A stretch of DNA of 64,000 nucleotides from assembly GCF_002531825.1 (NCBI RefSeq), contig NZ_NWSX01000008.1, positions 62,001-126,000 of the forward strand. The letters run 5' to 3'. This document shows, in pieces, positions 48,835 through 57,430 of this stretch. Position 1 is the first letter of the stretch, and every line of letters begins with the position of its first letter. Under the pieces are notes generated by a model that saw nothing but the letters and a program-made list of their open reading frames with translations, ran no database searches and had not been told where the DNA came from. Source of the DNA: Rhizobium sp. J15 (lineage in GTDB: Bacteria; Pseudomonadota; Alphaproteobacteria; Rhizobiales; Rhizobiaceae). Position numbers and translations under genes: made by a program.

Positions 48835-49197
48835 ATGATGGCGCATCAGACGGAAACACGCTGGGAAAAGTCCGATGGCAAGCTTCACCGGGAAGAACAG
48901 ATCCCGCCGGTGAAGGCAAGGCAGGGGCGCATGGGTTATCGCATCCTGATGGTGCTGCTCGCCGCCCTGGTGCTTGCTTTCGTGGTCTGGATTCCCGTTG
49001 AAATCTGGGGCAATCGCGAGGCGGAGGAAGTGGCGCCGCAACAGCCCGGTCAGCAGCTTCAGTCGCAGCAGCCAGGCGCAGCGCCTGCGCCGACGCTGCA
49101 GAATGGTAATGCGATTCCGACCGAAACGCCGAACACCACGCCACCCGCTCCGAATGTCGCGCCTGCACCAGCCCAGCCGGCAGCGCCGGCCCAGTAA
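48835..49197 (+). CDS. small single-pass membrane protein with proline/glutamine-rich tail
   Basis: A 120-residue protein. Residues of about 34-58 form one membrane helix (R-I-L-M-V-L-L-A-A-L-V-L-A-F-V-V-W-I-P). The N-terminal 30 residues are charged and cytoplasmic. The rest is a Q/P/A-rich low-complexity tail, probably periplasmic. The start is one of two adjacent ATGs after AAGGAG; an upstream ATG at 48799 lacks a ribosome site. I do not recognise a family. A GGAAC-N17-GTT promoter suggests general stress control, and a strong terminator follows, so it is its own transcription unit. Confidence 0.75.
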   Translation: MMAHQTETRWEKSDGKLHREEQIPPVKARQGRMGYRILMVLLAALVLAFVVWIPVEIWGNREAEEVAPQQPGQQLQSQQPGAAPAPTLQNGNAIPTETPNTTPPAPNVAPAPAQPAAPAQ

Positions 49198-49219
49198 AGC
49201 TTCGGGAGGTGATCTCTTG

Positions 49220-49258
49220 CATCCCGCCGCCGTAGCGCGGCGGGATGTTTATTGTTTT
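49220..49258 (+). terminator. Rho-independent terminator after the small membrane protein
   Basis: CATCCCGCCGC (49220-49230) and GCGGCGGGATG (49237-49247) form an 11-bp stem followed by TTTATTGTTTTG. Confidence 0.85.
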
Positions 49259-49385
49259 GTCTGGACTTTCTCTGCCGATTTTTCGATAAGAAGGCGCACG
49301 AGCCGGTTTCGTGCGCCCGGCCGGAGCTTAGCAGCACCTCGGAACTTGGCAGCGCCTGACCGGAGTGGACAGGGGCAGGAATCTC

Positions 49386-50690
49386 ATGGCCAAGACTGAT
49401 ATCGCGAGACGCGTCTACAATCACGCTTGGAAACTCGACCCGATCATCCGCAGCCTGATCGATACCGACTTCTACAAGCTCCTGATGCTGCAGATGATCT
49501 GGAAGCTCTATCCCGATGTGAACGCCTCCTTCACGCTGATCAATCGGACCAAGCGCGTGCATCTCGCCGAGGAGATCGACGAGGGCGAATTGCGCGAACA
49601 GCTCGACCATGCCCGTACGCTCCGGCTCTCGAAGAAAGAGATGATCTGGCTTGCGGGTAACAGTTTCTATGGCCGCGCCCAGATCTTCGAACCGGAATTC
49701 CTCGCCTGGCTTTCCAACTTCCAGCTACCCGAATACGAGCTGTCGAAGAAGGACGGGCAGTATGTCCTGGATTTCCACGGGTCGTGGAAAGAAACCACCA
49801 TGTGGGAGATCCCGGCACTTGCCATTGTCAACGAGCTGCGTTCGCGCTCGGCGATGAAGGCGCTCGGCCCCTTCACCCTCGATGTGCTCTATGCCCGCGC
49901 CAAGGCGAAGATGTGGTCGAAGGTCGAGCGGCTGAAGGAGCTTCCCGGCTTGCGCATCTCGGATTTCGGCACCCGCCGCCGCCACAGCTTCCTCTGGCAG
50001 CGCTGGTGCGTCGAGGCGCTGAAGGAGGGCATCGGCCCGGCCTTTACCGGCACCAGCAACGTATTGCTGGCGATGGATTCCGATCTCGAAGCGGTCGGCA
50101 CCAATGCCCATGAACTGCCGATGGTAGCCGCAGCACTGGCGGAAACCGACGAGCAACTGCGCAACGCGCCCTACAAGATCCTGCGCGACTGGAACAAGCT
50201 CTATGGCGGCAACCTTCTGATCGTCCTGCCGGATGCTTTCGGCACCGCGGCCTTCCTGCGCGACGCGCCGGAATGGGTCGCCGACTGGACTGGCTTCCGC
50301 CCGGACAGCGCACCGCCGATCGAAGGCGGCGAAAAGATCATCGACTGGTGGAAGAAGATGGGCCGCGATCCGCGCCAGAAGCTCTTGATCTTTTCCGACG
50401 GCCTCGATGTCGACGCCATCATCGATACCTACCGGCATTTCGAAGGCCGCGTGCGCATGAGCTTCGGCTGGGGCACCAATCTGACGAATGATTTTGCCGG
50501 CTGCGCGCCGACCGAAATATCAGGCCTCAACCCGATCTCCGTCGTCTGCAAGGTCAGCGACGCCAATGGCCGACCGGCGGTAAAACTCTCGGACAATCCG
50601 CAGAAGGCAACCGGCGAACCGGCGGAGGTCGAACGCTACCTGAAATTCTTCGGCGCCGAGGATCGGGTCGATCAGACCGTCCTGGTATAG
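49386..50690 (+). CDS. pncB: nicotinate phosphoribosyltransferase
   Basis: A 434-residue enzyme of NAD salvage that joins nicotinate to PRPP with ATP hydrolysis. The N-terminal D-T-D-F-Y-K-L-L-M and the F-G-T-R-R-R-H-S-F segment with the phosphoacceptor histidine are diagnostic, and the C-terminal [11 protein letters not shown] binds PRPP. I used the ATG at 49386, which has CAGGAA upstream. Its 3' end overlaps the convergent small gene by 19 bases. Confidence 0.96.
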   Translation: MAKTDIARRVYNHAWKLDPIIRSLIDTDFYKLLMLQMIWKLYPDVNASFTLINRTKRVHLAEEIDEGELREQLDHARTLRLSKKEMIWLAGNSFYGRAQIFEPEFLAWLSNFQLPEYELSKKDGQYVLDFHGSWKETTMWEIPALAIVNELRSRSAMKALGPFTLDVLYARAKAKMWSKVERLKELPGLRISDFGTRRRHSFLWQRWCVEALKEGIGPAFTGTSNVLLAMDSDLEAVGTNAHELPMVAAALAETDEQLRNAPYKILRDWNKLYGGNLLIVLPDAFGTAAFLRDAPEWVADWTGFRPDSAPPIEGGEKIIDWWKKMGRDPRQKLLIFSDGLDVDAIIDTYRHFEGRVRMSFGWGTNLTNDFAGCAPTEISGLNPISVVCKVSDANGRPAVKLSDNPQKATGEPAEVERYLKFFGAEDRVDQTVLV

Positions 50691-50914
50691 GCGCGCGGCG
50701 CGGCGCGGCCGTCCCGGGGCATATCGATATGCCCCGCCATCGCATCCTCGATCGACCAGCCGAAGCGCCAGGCGTCGAACATCGAATACCATTCCTGCAG
50801 ATCGGTGATCGGCAGCACATCCGGCTTCGACATCGGATTGTCGGCCAAGGTACGGCCAAGTGCACGGTCGCGCACGCCGCGCTCCTGCATCTCAAGCAGA
50901 TTCTCGAACATCAT
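50672..50914 (-). CDS. hypothetical small protein, about 80 aa
   Basis: An 80-residue soluble protein beginning [13 protein letters not shown], with a good ribosome site (GGAGGG); a longer start at 50947 is less likely. It contains a predicted helical N-terminus and a tryptophan-rich middle ([13 protein letters not shown]). I do not recognise a domain. It overlaps the 3' end of pncB on the other strand. Its upstream region is long and structured and carries a CtrA-type box. Confidence 0.65.
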   Translation of the reverse strand: MMFENLLEMQERGVRDRALGRTLADNPMSKPDVLPITDLQEWYSMFDAWRFGWSIEDAMAGHIDMPRDGRAAPRAYTRTV

Positions 50915-51283
50915 CACCCCGACCCTCCATTCGATGTGTTTATGCAATCATGCTAATGAAGCATTGTCGAGTCCGGATATCGCCATTCCGGTTTTTCACA
51001 GGATTAGCCCCAATTCGCTATTTTGGGCCGATGACGGCCCGATCTGAGGTCGATCTCAGTGTAACGGAGGGAGCGTGACGGGGAGGTCCGGTTTCCTGGC
51101 TGGGGTCCGCCACCGAACCTCCCGGCTGTCCGAATCTCTCAAAGCCGGCAGCGTCGACAACTTGCCGCTTTCCGCTCTGCTCGATCCAACTGCGATGAGT
51201 GCGAGCATTAACCAAGGGTTAATATCCACCGGCCTCGTCCCAATCCGACCCAATCCCGACGTGGGCTGGCACCCCTTTCCGAC
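50915..51283. other. 369-base gene-poor region with hairpin and CtrA box
   Basis: Open frames here overlap each other on both strands and none has convincing support. An 11-bp imperfect stem (51082-51092 with 51112-51122) and a palindromic CtrA-type site (51208-51222) are the identifiable structures. It may hold a long leader for the 80-aa gene or an RNA gene. Confidence 0.5.
51208..51222. promoter_or_regulatory. CtrA-box motif, palindromic
   Basis: TTAACCAAGGGTTAA fits TTAA-N7-TTAA exactly and is also an inverted repeat (ATTAACC/GGTTAAT). No gene start is close on either side; the nearest downstream start on the minus strand is about 290 bases away. Confidence 0.45.
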
Positions 51284-51493
51284 CTAGGCAGCCAGTCTGC
51301 GAAACCGCGTCCTGATCCTGTCGAGATAATAATTACCGGGAGACGCCGCCGCCGTCATCGCATGGGCTTCCGACGACGGAACGCCCTCGAACAGGCGCTC
51401 TTCGCCATTCTTGAAGCAGATCCTGAGCCGCCCATCTTCCTGGTTGAAATAGACGGATTTGATGATCTTCGATTTGACCGAAAGTTCTTCCAC
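51284..51493 (-). CDS. KTSC-domain protein
   Basis: A small protein of about 69 residues that is almost entirely a KTSC domain: S-K-I-I-K-S-V-Y-F, then G-R-L-R-I-C-F-K-N-G-E, V-P and a closing S-P-G-N-Y-Y-L-D-R-I. KTSC domains occur alone or fused to lysyl-tRNA synthetase-like and other proteins, and their role is unknown. GTG at 51493 with AGAGGT upstream is my preferred start; an ATG at 51565 would extend it by 24 residues without a ribosome site. Confidence 0.7.
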   Translation of the reverse strand: MEELSVKSKIIKSVYFNQEDGRLRICFKNGEERLFEGVPSSEAHAMTAAASPGNYYLDRIRTRFRRLAA

Positions 51494-51758
51494 CTGTTTT
51501 ACCTCTGCTTCTTTTAATTGAGAGGAGCATAGCTCCACACGTGCAAAGATGCGGTGAAGCGGCATGGTAAAAAATCCGGAATCTTGCCACAGGTTGTGAG
51601 GACGTCAATCGCTTACCGTCGCCACACCTCGACCCCCGATTGATGGCTTCTGCGGGGTTTCGATACACGCATTAGCTGGAGAGAAAGATCGACGTTTGAC
51701 AACGCCATACTTTATTGGCGATATCTTCCATCCACGGGCGAGGAATGGCAGGGGCATA

Positions 51759-52520
51759 ATGTTAGGTGAAGCGATTTCCTTTGTAAGGCGTAATCTGTCT
51801 TTTGTATGTGTTGTTGTTGCAGTTAATTGCGCGCTGGTCGCTTTTGATGATTACAGCGGCGGAAACAAAAGTAGTTCGACGCAATTTTTCGTTGCCTTGT
51901 CTTTTGGATTCTTCATTCAGAATGCAATATTAAATGGGGACGGGAAAGTTTCAAACCTAACCAGCGGCATGCGTGGGTTTGGTGGCTACATCTGGAAGAA
52001 CTTGCTTATCATGCTCGTCGTCATGGGAGTCGGGATTGGTGTCCCTGTCGCATTCGGCGCCGCTTCCCTATCCAGGAATGTATTTCTATTTTCATGTCTT
52101 GCGATGATAGCAATCATCTTTCCGCTGCTCCTTGCAGTTGTCGGCACCTGGCCCATTGCCGGAATTGCGGGCTCTAAAAGCGGGCTTTCAGATGCCTTCA
52201 ACCGCGGGAAACGCGGTTTGCTCCGCACCTTTTTGCGCCTGTTTGGCGGATTTGCTCTTCCCTTCATCAGTGCTTCGATATTGATGGCGGCAGCGACATC
52301 GATGTCATACGAAGCCGACAGCATCTTCTCGGCCGGGAAACTGAACCTCATCGCTTTGGCAATACTGGTGATTTGCCAATGCGTGTCGACATTCGGCATA
52401 TGCTATGTTTCGATCGTTCTGGCTCGCAAATTGCTAAATTCCGAGGCTCCGCGGCATCCTATAGACGGACGTCAAGGAGGTGCGGTCGCAGCGACGAGCG
52501 TCTCGGAAATTTTCGAATAG
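51759..52520 (+). CDS. AT-rich hypothetical integral membrane protein
   Basis: A 253-residue protein with about five or six hydrophobic helices (for example L-L-I-M-L-V-V-M-G-V-G-I-G-V and I-A-L-A-I-L-V-I-C-Q-C-V) and a hydrophilic C-terminus. I do not recognise a family. The first two thirds of the gene are markedly AT-rich with unusual codons for this genome, suggesting horizontal acquisition. ATG at 51759 follows AGGGG; a TTG at 51696 with GGAGAG upstream is an alternative that adds 21 residues. It lies on the 3' side of tRNA-Ser, a common integration position. Confidence 0.65.
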   Translation: MLGEAISFVRRNLSFVCVVVAVNCALVAFDDYSGGNKSSSTQFFVALSFGFFIQNAILNGDGKVSNLTSGMRGFGGYIWKNLLIMLVVMGVGIGVPVAFGAASLSRNVFLFSCLAMIAIIFPLLLAVVGTWPIAGIAGSKSGLSDAFNRGKRGLLRTFLRLFGGFALPFISASILMAAATSMSYEADSIFSAGKLNLIALAILVICQCVSTFGICYVSIVLARKLLNSEAPRHPIDGRQGGAVAATSVSEIFE

Positions 52521-52523
52521 GAT

Positions 52524-52591
52524 CAGAGCAACTCCAGCGCGAAGCGCTTTTGCCGGAAATTGCATCAAAACAAAAGGTTGGAGTGGTTCTG
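52524..52591. repeat. rhizobial palindromic intergenic repeat
   Basis: A 68-base element with inverted ends (CAGAGCA-ACTCCA against TGGAGTGGTTCTG, 12 of 13 positions paired) and an inner hairpin AGCGC-GAA-GCGCT, followed by the G-A-A-A-T-T-G-C-A-T-C-A-A-A-A-C-A core. From memory this resembles the abundant short repeats of Rhizobium chromosomes. It lies immediately after the AT-rich gene. Confidence 0.6.
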
Positions 52592-52761
52592 CGCGCCCGT
52601 GGACTATTCTGGTCGTGCTTCCACTGACCCAGCGGCAAGTCCAACATCTGCGACTGTCCGGGAGATATAAGCGGGCGCGTTGCGTGCTGCTGCCATAGTC
52701 GATGATCACCGCGAAGATTGTCGCGGTGTGCGAAGGAAAAAATAGCGGTTTTAACGGAAAA

Positions 52762-52851
52762 TGGCGGACAGGGAGGGATTCGAACCCTCGGTACGCTTTC
52801 ACGTACACACGCGTTCCAGGCGTGCGCCTTAAACCACTCGGCCACCTGTCC
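52762..52851 (-). tRNA. tRNA-Ser (anticodon GGA)
   Basis: Read on the minus strand, the 90-base gene starts GGACAGG, pairs its acceptor with CCTGTCC near the 3' end and encodes CCA. The D-arm GTGGCCGAGTGG, the anticodon loop CTGGAAC with anticodon GGA (52817-52815), a long variable arm typical of class II tRNAs and the TTCGAATC T-loop are all present. Confidence 0.95.
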
Positions 52852-53078
52852 TTTGGCGTTCGCGCCCGGATAGGAGCAAATCGTCGGAACGGCGCGATAT
52901 ATACCGATGAATTTTTGCCGATCAACCCAAATCTAACAGTTTTTTGACTTCTTCCGATAAAACTCGCCTGCGCCCATCCCATTGTGCTTCACCTCATCGA
53001 CGACTATGTAATTCTCAAGGTGGAGAATGGCGCGGGTTGGCCGGAATTGTCCGGCATATCGAAGCGTCGGAGGGATTG

Positions 53079-53396
53079 ATGCGTTTCCTGTTGCGTCTGG
53101 CGAGTCTTGTCGCGCTTGCGGCAGCCGTTATTGCCGGGACCATCGATTCGATACAGTCGGTTGCGGCCTCGGCCGTGGTGATGACCCCGATCTCCGATGC
53201 CTGGCAGGATGTAAGCCCGGCGACCTTGACCTCGCTGCAATCGGCCCTTTCCTACTACGTCCATCCGCGTTTCTATGCTTTCATTTTCCAGTGGCTGATG
53301 CTGCAGCCGGCCTTTGCCGTCTTCCTGGTGATCGCGCTGCTTCTCTGGATGGTCGGCTACAAGAAGCCGCAGATTTCCGGTCGCTTCATCGCATAG
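53079..53396 (+). CDS. small two-helix membrane protein, 105 aa
   Basis: A 105-residue protein with an N-terminal helix (L-V-A-L-A-A-A-V-I-A-G) and a second near the C-terminus (F-A-V-F-L-V-I-A-L-L-L-W-M-V-G), ending in a short basic tail K-K-P-Q. The ATG follows GGAGGG. It is not a family I can name. It stands alone between tRNA-Ser and the nucleoside transporter operon. Confidence 0.75.
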   Translation: MRFLLRLASLVALAAAVIAGTIDSIQSVAASAVVMTPISDAWQDVSPATLTSLQSALSYYVHPRFYAFIFQWLMLQPAFAVFLVIALLLWMVGYKKPQISGRFIA

Positions 53397-53715
53397 AAGG
53401 AAAGTCTCGCCGGCACGATCCGGTGAGAAATTCGAAGGATTGCCGCCCTTCCTTCCTCTCGACGTCGATGGCCGGATTGGCTAGAAAATCCGCATTCAGG
53501 CGAGCGGGGACGTCCAAAAATCGGTCTCCAAGAACTGATTTTCAGCAATCGCCGCAAATCTTTACCAACCGAAAAATTTCTGGTGAATTTTTCCGTGAGC
53601 CATGCAAGGATGCGCGCAGCCTGGCCTCCGGGGGGAGGTCGGTGGTTCCGCAGACATGTCCTGAAAGGACTTGCGGGAGGACCCCTAACAAATAGCAACA
53701 ACAGGGCTGCAACTC
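53397..53715. other. 319-base leader/promoter region of the nucleoside transporter
   Basis: A 9-bp hairpin (near 53405-53428, one G-T pair) follows the small membrane protein gene. The rest should contain the promoter of the BMP gene. A CCTCC-GGGG-GGAGG hairpin near 53628-53641 lies in the probable leader. I find no purine riboswitch core or known operator. Confidence 0.45.
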
Positions 53716-54708
53716 ATGAAAAAATCCCTTCTCACCCTCCTTGCCATGGCTGCCATGTCGACGACGGCGCTGGCCGCCGATGTCAAGCCGGCGCTGGTTT
53801 ACGGCACTGGCGGGAAGTTCGATAAGTCTTTCAACGAAGCGGCCTATAACGGCGCAGAGAAATTCAAGGCCGAGACCGGCATTGCCTATCGCGATTTCGA
53901 GCCGACGGGCGACACCCAGGGCGAACAGGCCATCCGCAACTTCGCAAGCCGCGGCTTCAATCCGGTGGTCGCCGTTTCCTTCGCCTGGACTTCGGCCATC
54001 GAGAAGGTCGCAGCCGAATTCCCCGATACCAAGTTCATCATCGTAGATTCCGTCGTCGACAAGCCGAACGTCCGTTCGGTCGTCTACAAGGAAGAAGAGG
54101 GCTCCTATCTGGTCGGCATTCTCGCCGGCATGGCCTCCAAGACCGGCAAGGTCGGTTTCGTCGGCGGCATGGACATTCCGCTGATCCGCAAATTCGAATG
54201 TGGCTATGAGCAGGGCGCCCGCGCCGCAAAGGCCGATATCGAAGTATTCCAGAACATGACCGGCACCACCGGTGCGGCCTGGAACGACCCGGTTCGCGGC
54301 GGTGAGCTCACCAAGAATCAGATCGACCAGGGTGCCGACGTCATTTACGCGGCAGCCGGCGCCACCGGCCTCGGCGTTCTGCAGACCGCCGCCGACAACA
54401 AGAAGCTGTCGATCGGCGTCGACTCCAACCAGAACCATCTGCATCCGGGCTCGGTGCTGACCTCGATGGTCAAGCGCGTCGACCTCGCCGTCTACAACGC
54501 CTATACCGACACCAAGAACGACAAGTTCACCGGCGGCGTCCAGGCGCTCGGCGTCAAGGAAGACGGTGTCGGCGCTGCGATCGACGACAACAACAAGTCG
54601 CTGATCACGCCGGAAATGCAGGCCGCCGTCGACAAGGCGAAGGCCGACATCATTGCCGGAACCGTCAAGGTTCACGATTATACCTCGGACAACGCTTGCC
54701 CGAAGTGA
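53716..54708 (+). CDS. BMP-family nucleoside-binding protein
   Basis: A 330-residue periplasmic binding protein of the basic membrane protein (BMP/Med) family. The signal peptide covers residues 1-20 (T-T-A-L-A then A-D-V) and lacks a lipobox cysteine. The mature start G-G-K-F-D-K-S-F-N-E and the segment G-I-L-A-G-M-A-S-K-T-G-K-V-G-F-V-G-G are family hallmarks. BMP proteins bind purine and pyrimidine nucleosides, which fits the salvage genes downstream. A strong terminator follows it, so it is likely made in excess over the other subunits. Confidence 0.93.
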   Translation: MKKSLLTLLAMAAMSTTALAADVKPALVYGTGGKFDKSFNEAAYNGAEKFKAETGIAYRDFEPTGDTQGEQAIRNFASRGFNPVVAVSFAWTSAIEKVAAEFPDTKFIIVDSVVDKPNVRSVVYKEEEGSYLVGILAGMASKTGKVGFVGGMDIPLIRKFECGYEQGARAAKADIEVFQNMTGTTGAAWNDPVRGGELTKNQIDQGADVIYAAAGATGLGVLQTAADNKKLSIGVDSNQNHLHPGSVLTSMVKRVDLAVYNAYTDTKNDKFTGGVQALGVKEDGVGAAIDDNNKSLITPEMQAAVDKAKADIIAGTVKVHDYTSDNACPK

Positions 54709-54740
54709 TCCGCGCCCTGATGTAATCGACGATTGAGATC

Positions 54741-54784
54741 GGGCGTATGGCGGAGGGGATTTTCGCCATACGCCCTTTTCTTAT
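54741..54784 (+). terminator. partial terminator after the BMP gene
   Basis: GGGCGTATGGCG (54741-54752) and CGCCATACGCCC (54764-54775) form a perfect 12-bp stem followed by TTTTCTTATTT. It sits between the binding-protein gene and the ATPase gene, an arrangement that lets most transcripts stop after the binding protein. Confidence 0.85.
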
Positions 54785-54796
54785 TTGGAGCCTGCA

Positions 54797-56308
54797 GTGA
54801 CAGATAAGCCCGCTATCGAGCTTGTCGGCATCGATAAGAAATTCGGTGCCGTCCACGCCAACAAGGATATCAACCTCACCGTTGCCAAGGGGACGATCCA
54901 CGGCATCATCGGTGAAAACGGCGCCGGCAAATCGACGCTGATGTCGATCATCTACGGTTTTTACCATGCCGATAGCGGCGAGATCCGCGTCAACGGCAAT
55001 CCGGTCACCATCCGCGACAGCCAGGCGGCGATCGCAGCCGGCATCGGCATGGTGCACCAGCATTTCATGCTGGTCGATAATTTCACGGTGCTCGAGAATA
55101 TCATGCTTGGCGCCGAAGGCGGCTCACTGCTGGCGAGAGGCGTCGCTTCGGCCCGCGCCGAGCTGAAGCGGCTGGAAACGGAATACGGCCTGGAAGTCGA
55201 TCCCGATGCGCTCATCGAAGAGCTTCCGGTCGGCCTGCAGCAGCGCGTCGAAATCCTGAAAGCCATGTATCGCGGCGCCGAGATCCTGATCCTCGACGAG
55301 CCCACAGGCGTGCTGACGCCGGCGGAGGCCGATCACCTTTTCCGCATCCTCAAGGTGCTGCGCGACCAGGGCAAGACGATCATCCTCATCACCCACAAGC
55401 TGCGCGAGATCATGGCGATCACCGATACGGTGTCGGTCATGCGCCGCGGCGAGATGGTCGCGACCCGCAAGACGGCGGAAACGACGGTGGAAGAGCTTGC
55501 CGAGCTGATGGTCGGCCGCCGCGTGCTGCTGCGCGTTCAGAAGGGTGAGGCGAACCCGGGGGCTGCCGTGCTCACCGTCCGCAACCTCACGGTCAAGGAC
55601 AATCGCGGCGTTACCATGGTCGATAACGTCTCCTTCGACGTGCGCGCCGGCGAGATCGTCGGCATCGCCGGTGTCGCCGGCAACGGCCAGTCCGAATTGC
55701 TGGAAGCGATCGCCGGCATCCGCAAGCCCACTTCCGGCGAGATCCTTCTCGACGGCCAGACGATCGACAAGGCCGATCCCGCCCGCCTGCGCGAACTCGG
55801 CCTTGCTCATATCCCCGAGGACCGCCACCACATGGGACTGGTGCTGAAGTTCGAGGAATACGAAAATTCCGTCCTCGGCTATCACCGCCGCCCGGGCTAC
55901 AGCAAAGGGCCGCTGCTCGATCTCGAAGCCATCCGCAGGGATGCGATGGAGAAGATCGAGAAATACGACATCCGCCCGCCGAATCCACGGCTGAAGACGG
56001 CGAATTTCTCCGGCGGCAACCAGCAGAAGATCGTCGTCGCCCGTGAGATCGAGCGCGACCCGAAGATGCTGATCATCGGCCAGCCGACCCGCGGTGTCGA
56101 TATCGGCGCCATCGAATTTATTCACCGCCGGATCATCGAGATGCGCGATGCGGGCAAGGCGATCCTGCTCGTCTCCGTCGAACTCGATGAAATCCGCGCC
56201 CTTTCAGACCGTATCCTTGTCATGTTCGCCGGCCATGTCGTCGGCGAGAAGACGCCCGATGCCGGTGAACAGACCCTCGGCCTGATGATGGCCGGCATTG
56301 CCGCGTGA
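54797..56308 (+). CDS. nucleoside ABC transporter, double ATPase subunit
   Basis: A 503-residue protein with two ABC modules, like RbsA or NupA. The first has G-E-N-G-A-G-K-S-T near residue 40 and a normal D-E-P. The second has the degenerate loop G-V-A-G-N-G-Q-S-E and a Q-P-T in place of D-E-P, as usual in this class. GTG at 54797 is the likely start, with GGAG upstream; a longer TTG frame is improbable. It powers the two permeases that follow. Confidence 0.95.
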   Translation: MTDKPAIELVGIDKKFGAVHANKDINLTVAKGTIHGIIGENGAGKSTLMSIIYGFYHADSGEIRVNGNPVTIRDSQAAIAAGIGMVHQHFMLVDNFTVLENIMLGAEGGSLLARGVASARAELKRLETEYGLEVDPDALIEELPVGLQQRVEILKAMYRGAEILILDEPTGVLTPAEADHLFRILKVLRDQGKTIILITHKLREIMAITDTVSVMRRGEMVATRKTAETTVEELAELMVGRRVLLRVQKGEANPGAAVLTVRNLTVKDNRGVTMVDNVSFDVRAGEIVGIAGVAGNGQSELLEAIAGIRKPTSGEILLDGQTIDKADPARLRELGLAHIPEDRHHMGLVLKFEEYENSVLGYHRRPGYSKGPLLDLEAIRRDAMEKIEKYDIRPPNPRLKTANFSGGNQQKIVVAREIERDPKMLIIGQPTRGVDIGAIEFIHRRIIEMRDAGKAILLVSVELDEIRALSDRILVMFAGHVVGEKTPDAGEQTLGLMMAGIAA

Positions 56309-56315
56309 GGACTTT

Positions 56316-57419
56316 ATGAGCACTGCTTCCGTTCCATTGCCCAACTGGATCAGTTACGGCCTGATCCCGCTTTTGAACCTCATTGTCGCCTTCCTGATCT
56401 CCGGCTTCGTCGTCTGGCTGATCGGCGAGAGCCCGCTCGGTGCACTGTCGCTGCTGATCGAAGGCTCGCTCGGCAGTGGCGAATTCATCGGCTTGACGCT
56501 GTTCTATGCGACGAGTTTCATCTTCACCGGACTTTCGGTCGCGGTCGCGATCCATGCCGGTCTTTTCAATATCGGCTCGGAAGGCCAGGCCTATGTCGGC
56601 GGCCTCGGCTGTGCCTTGGTGGCGCTTTCGCTCGACAATTACGTGCCATGGTATGTGACGATGCCGGTTGCGGTTGTTGGCGCCGCGCTCTTCGGCGCGA
56701 TTGCCGCCTTCATTCCAGCATGGCTTCAGGCGAAGCGGGGCAGCCATATCGTCATCACGACGATCATGTTCAACTACATCATCGCCTCGCTGATGAACTA
56801 CCTGCTTGTGCACGTATTGATCGTGCCCGGAAAAATGGCGCCGGAAACCCGGACTTTCCTTGAGGGTGGGCAGTTGCCGAAGCTGACGTGGTTGATGGAG
56901 ATGTTCGGGACAAAGCTCGGCGCTGCCCCGTTAAACGTCTCTTTCATTATCGCGCTGGTTATGTGCTATGTCGTCTGGCTTCTTATCTGGCGCACGAAGC
57001 TCGGCTTCGAGATGCGCACGCTTGGCGTCAGCCCCACCGCCGCTTCCTACGCCGGTATTCCCTACGTAAGGATCGTGATGATCGCGATGATGCTTTCCGG
57101 TGCGCTGGCTGGCATGATGGCGCTCAATCCTGTTATGGGCGCGTCTGCACGCCTGCAGGTGGGGTTCGTCAGCGGCGCCGGTTTTGTCGGTATCGCCGTC
57201 TCGCTGATGGGCCGCAATCATCCCCTCGGCATCATCTTCGCGGCGATCCTCTTCGGTATCCTTTATCAGGGCGGCGACTGGATCTCCTTCGAAATGCCGA
57301 ACATCACCCGTGAAATGATCCTCGTCATCCAGGGTCTGGTGATCCTGTTCGCCGGCGCACTGGAATACATGTTCCGGCCGGCGATAGTGCGTCTCTATCA
57401 ACAGTTCAGGCGCGGCTAA
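56316..57419 (+). CDS. nucleoside ABC transporter permease, subunit 1
   Basis: A 367-residue permease of the BPD type 2 family (as in NupB/YufP), with about eight to ten hydrophobic segments and the G-L-F-N-I-G-S-E-G-Q signature near residue 77. It starts eight bases after the ATPase gene stop, after GAGGAC. It pairs with the next permease to form the channel. Confidence 0.93.
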   Translation: MSTASVPLPNWISYGLIPLLNLIVAFLISGFVVWLIGESPLGALSLLIEGSLGSGEFIGLTLFYATSFIFTGLSVAVAIHAGLFNIGSEGQAYVGGLGCALVALSLDNYVPWYVTMPVAVVGAALFGAIAAFIPAWLQAKRGSHIVITTIMFNYIIASLMNYLLVHVLIVPGKMAPETRTFLEGGQLPKLTWLMEMFGTKLGAAPLNVSFIIALVMCYVVWLLIWRTKLGFEMRTLGVSPTAASYAGIPYVRIVMIAMMLSGALAGMMALNPVMGASARLQVGFVSGAGFVGIAVSLMGRNHPLGIIFAAILFGILYQGGDWISFEMPNITREMILVIQGLVILFAGALEYMFRPAIVRLYQQFRRG

Positions 57420-57430
57420 GGAGCAGGACG

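Noticed and set aside
51075..51287. 70-codon plus-strand frame with GTG start after GGAGGG
   Set aside because: The ribosome site is good, but the frame overlaps a minus-strand frame of similar quality and contains the CtrA palindrome; I could not choose either as a gene.
52690..52761. Attachment site at the tRNA-Ser 3' end
   Set aside because: I found no second copy of the tRNA 3' sequence and no integrase gene in the window.
53397..53715. Purine riboswitch upstream of the BMP gene
   Set aside because: No three-way junction core or conserved loop sequences of purine or guanidine-type riboswitches can be seen; only simple hairpins are present.
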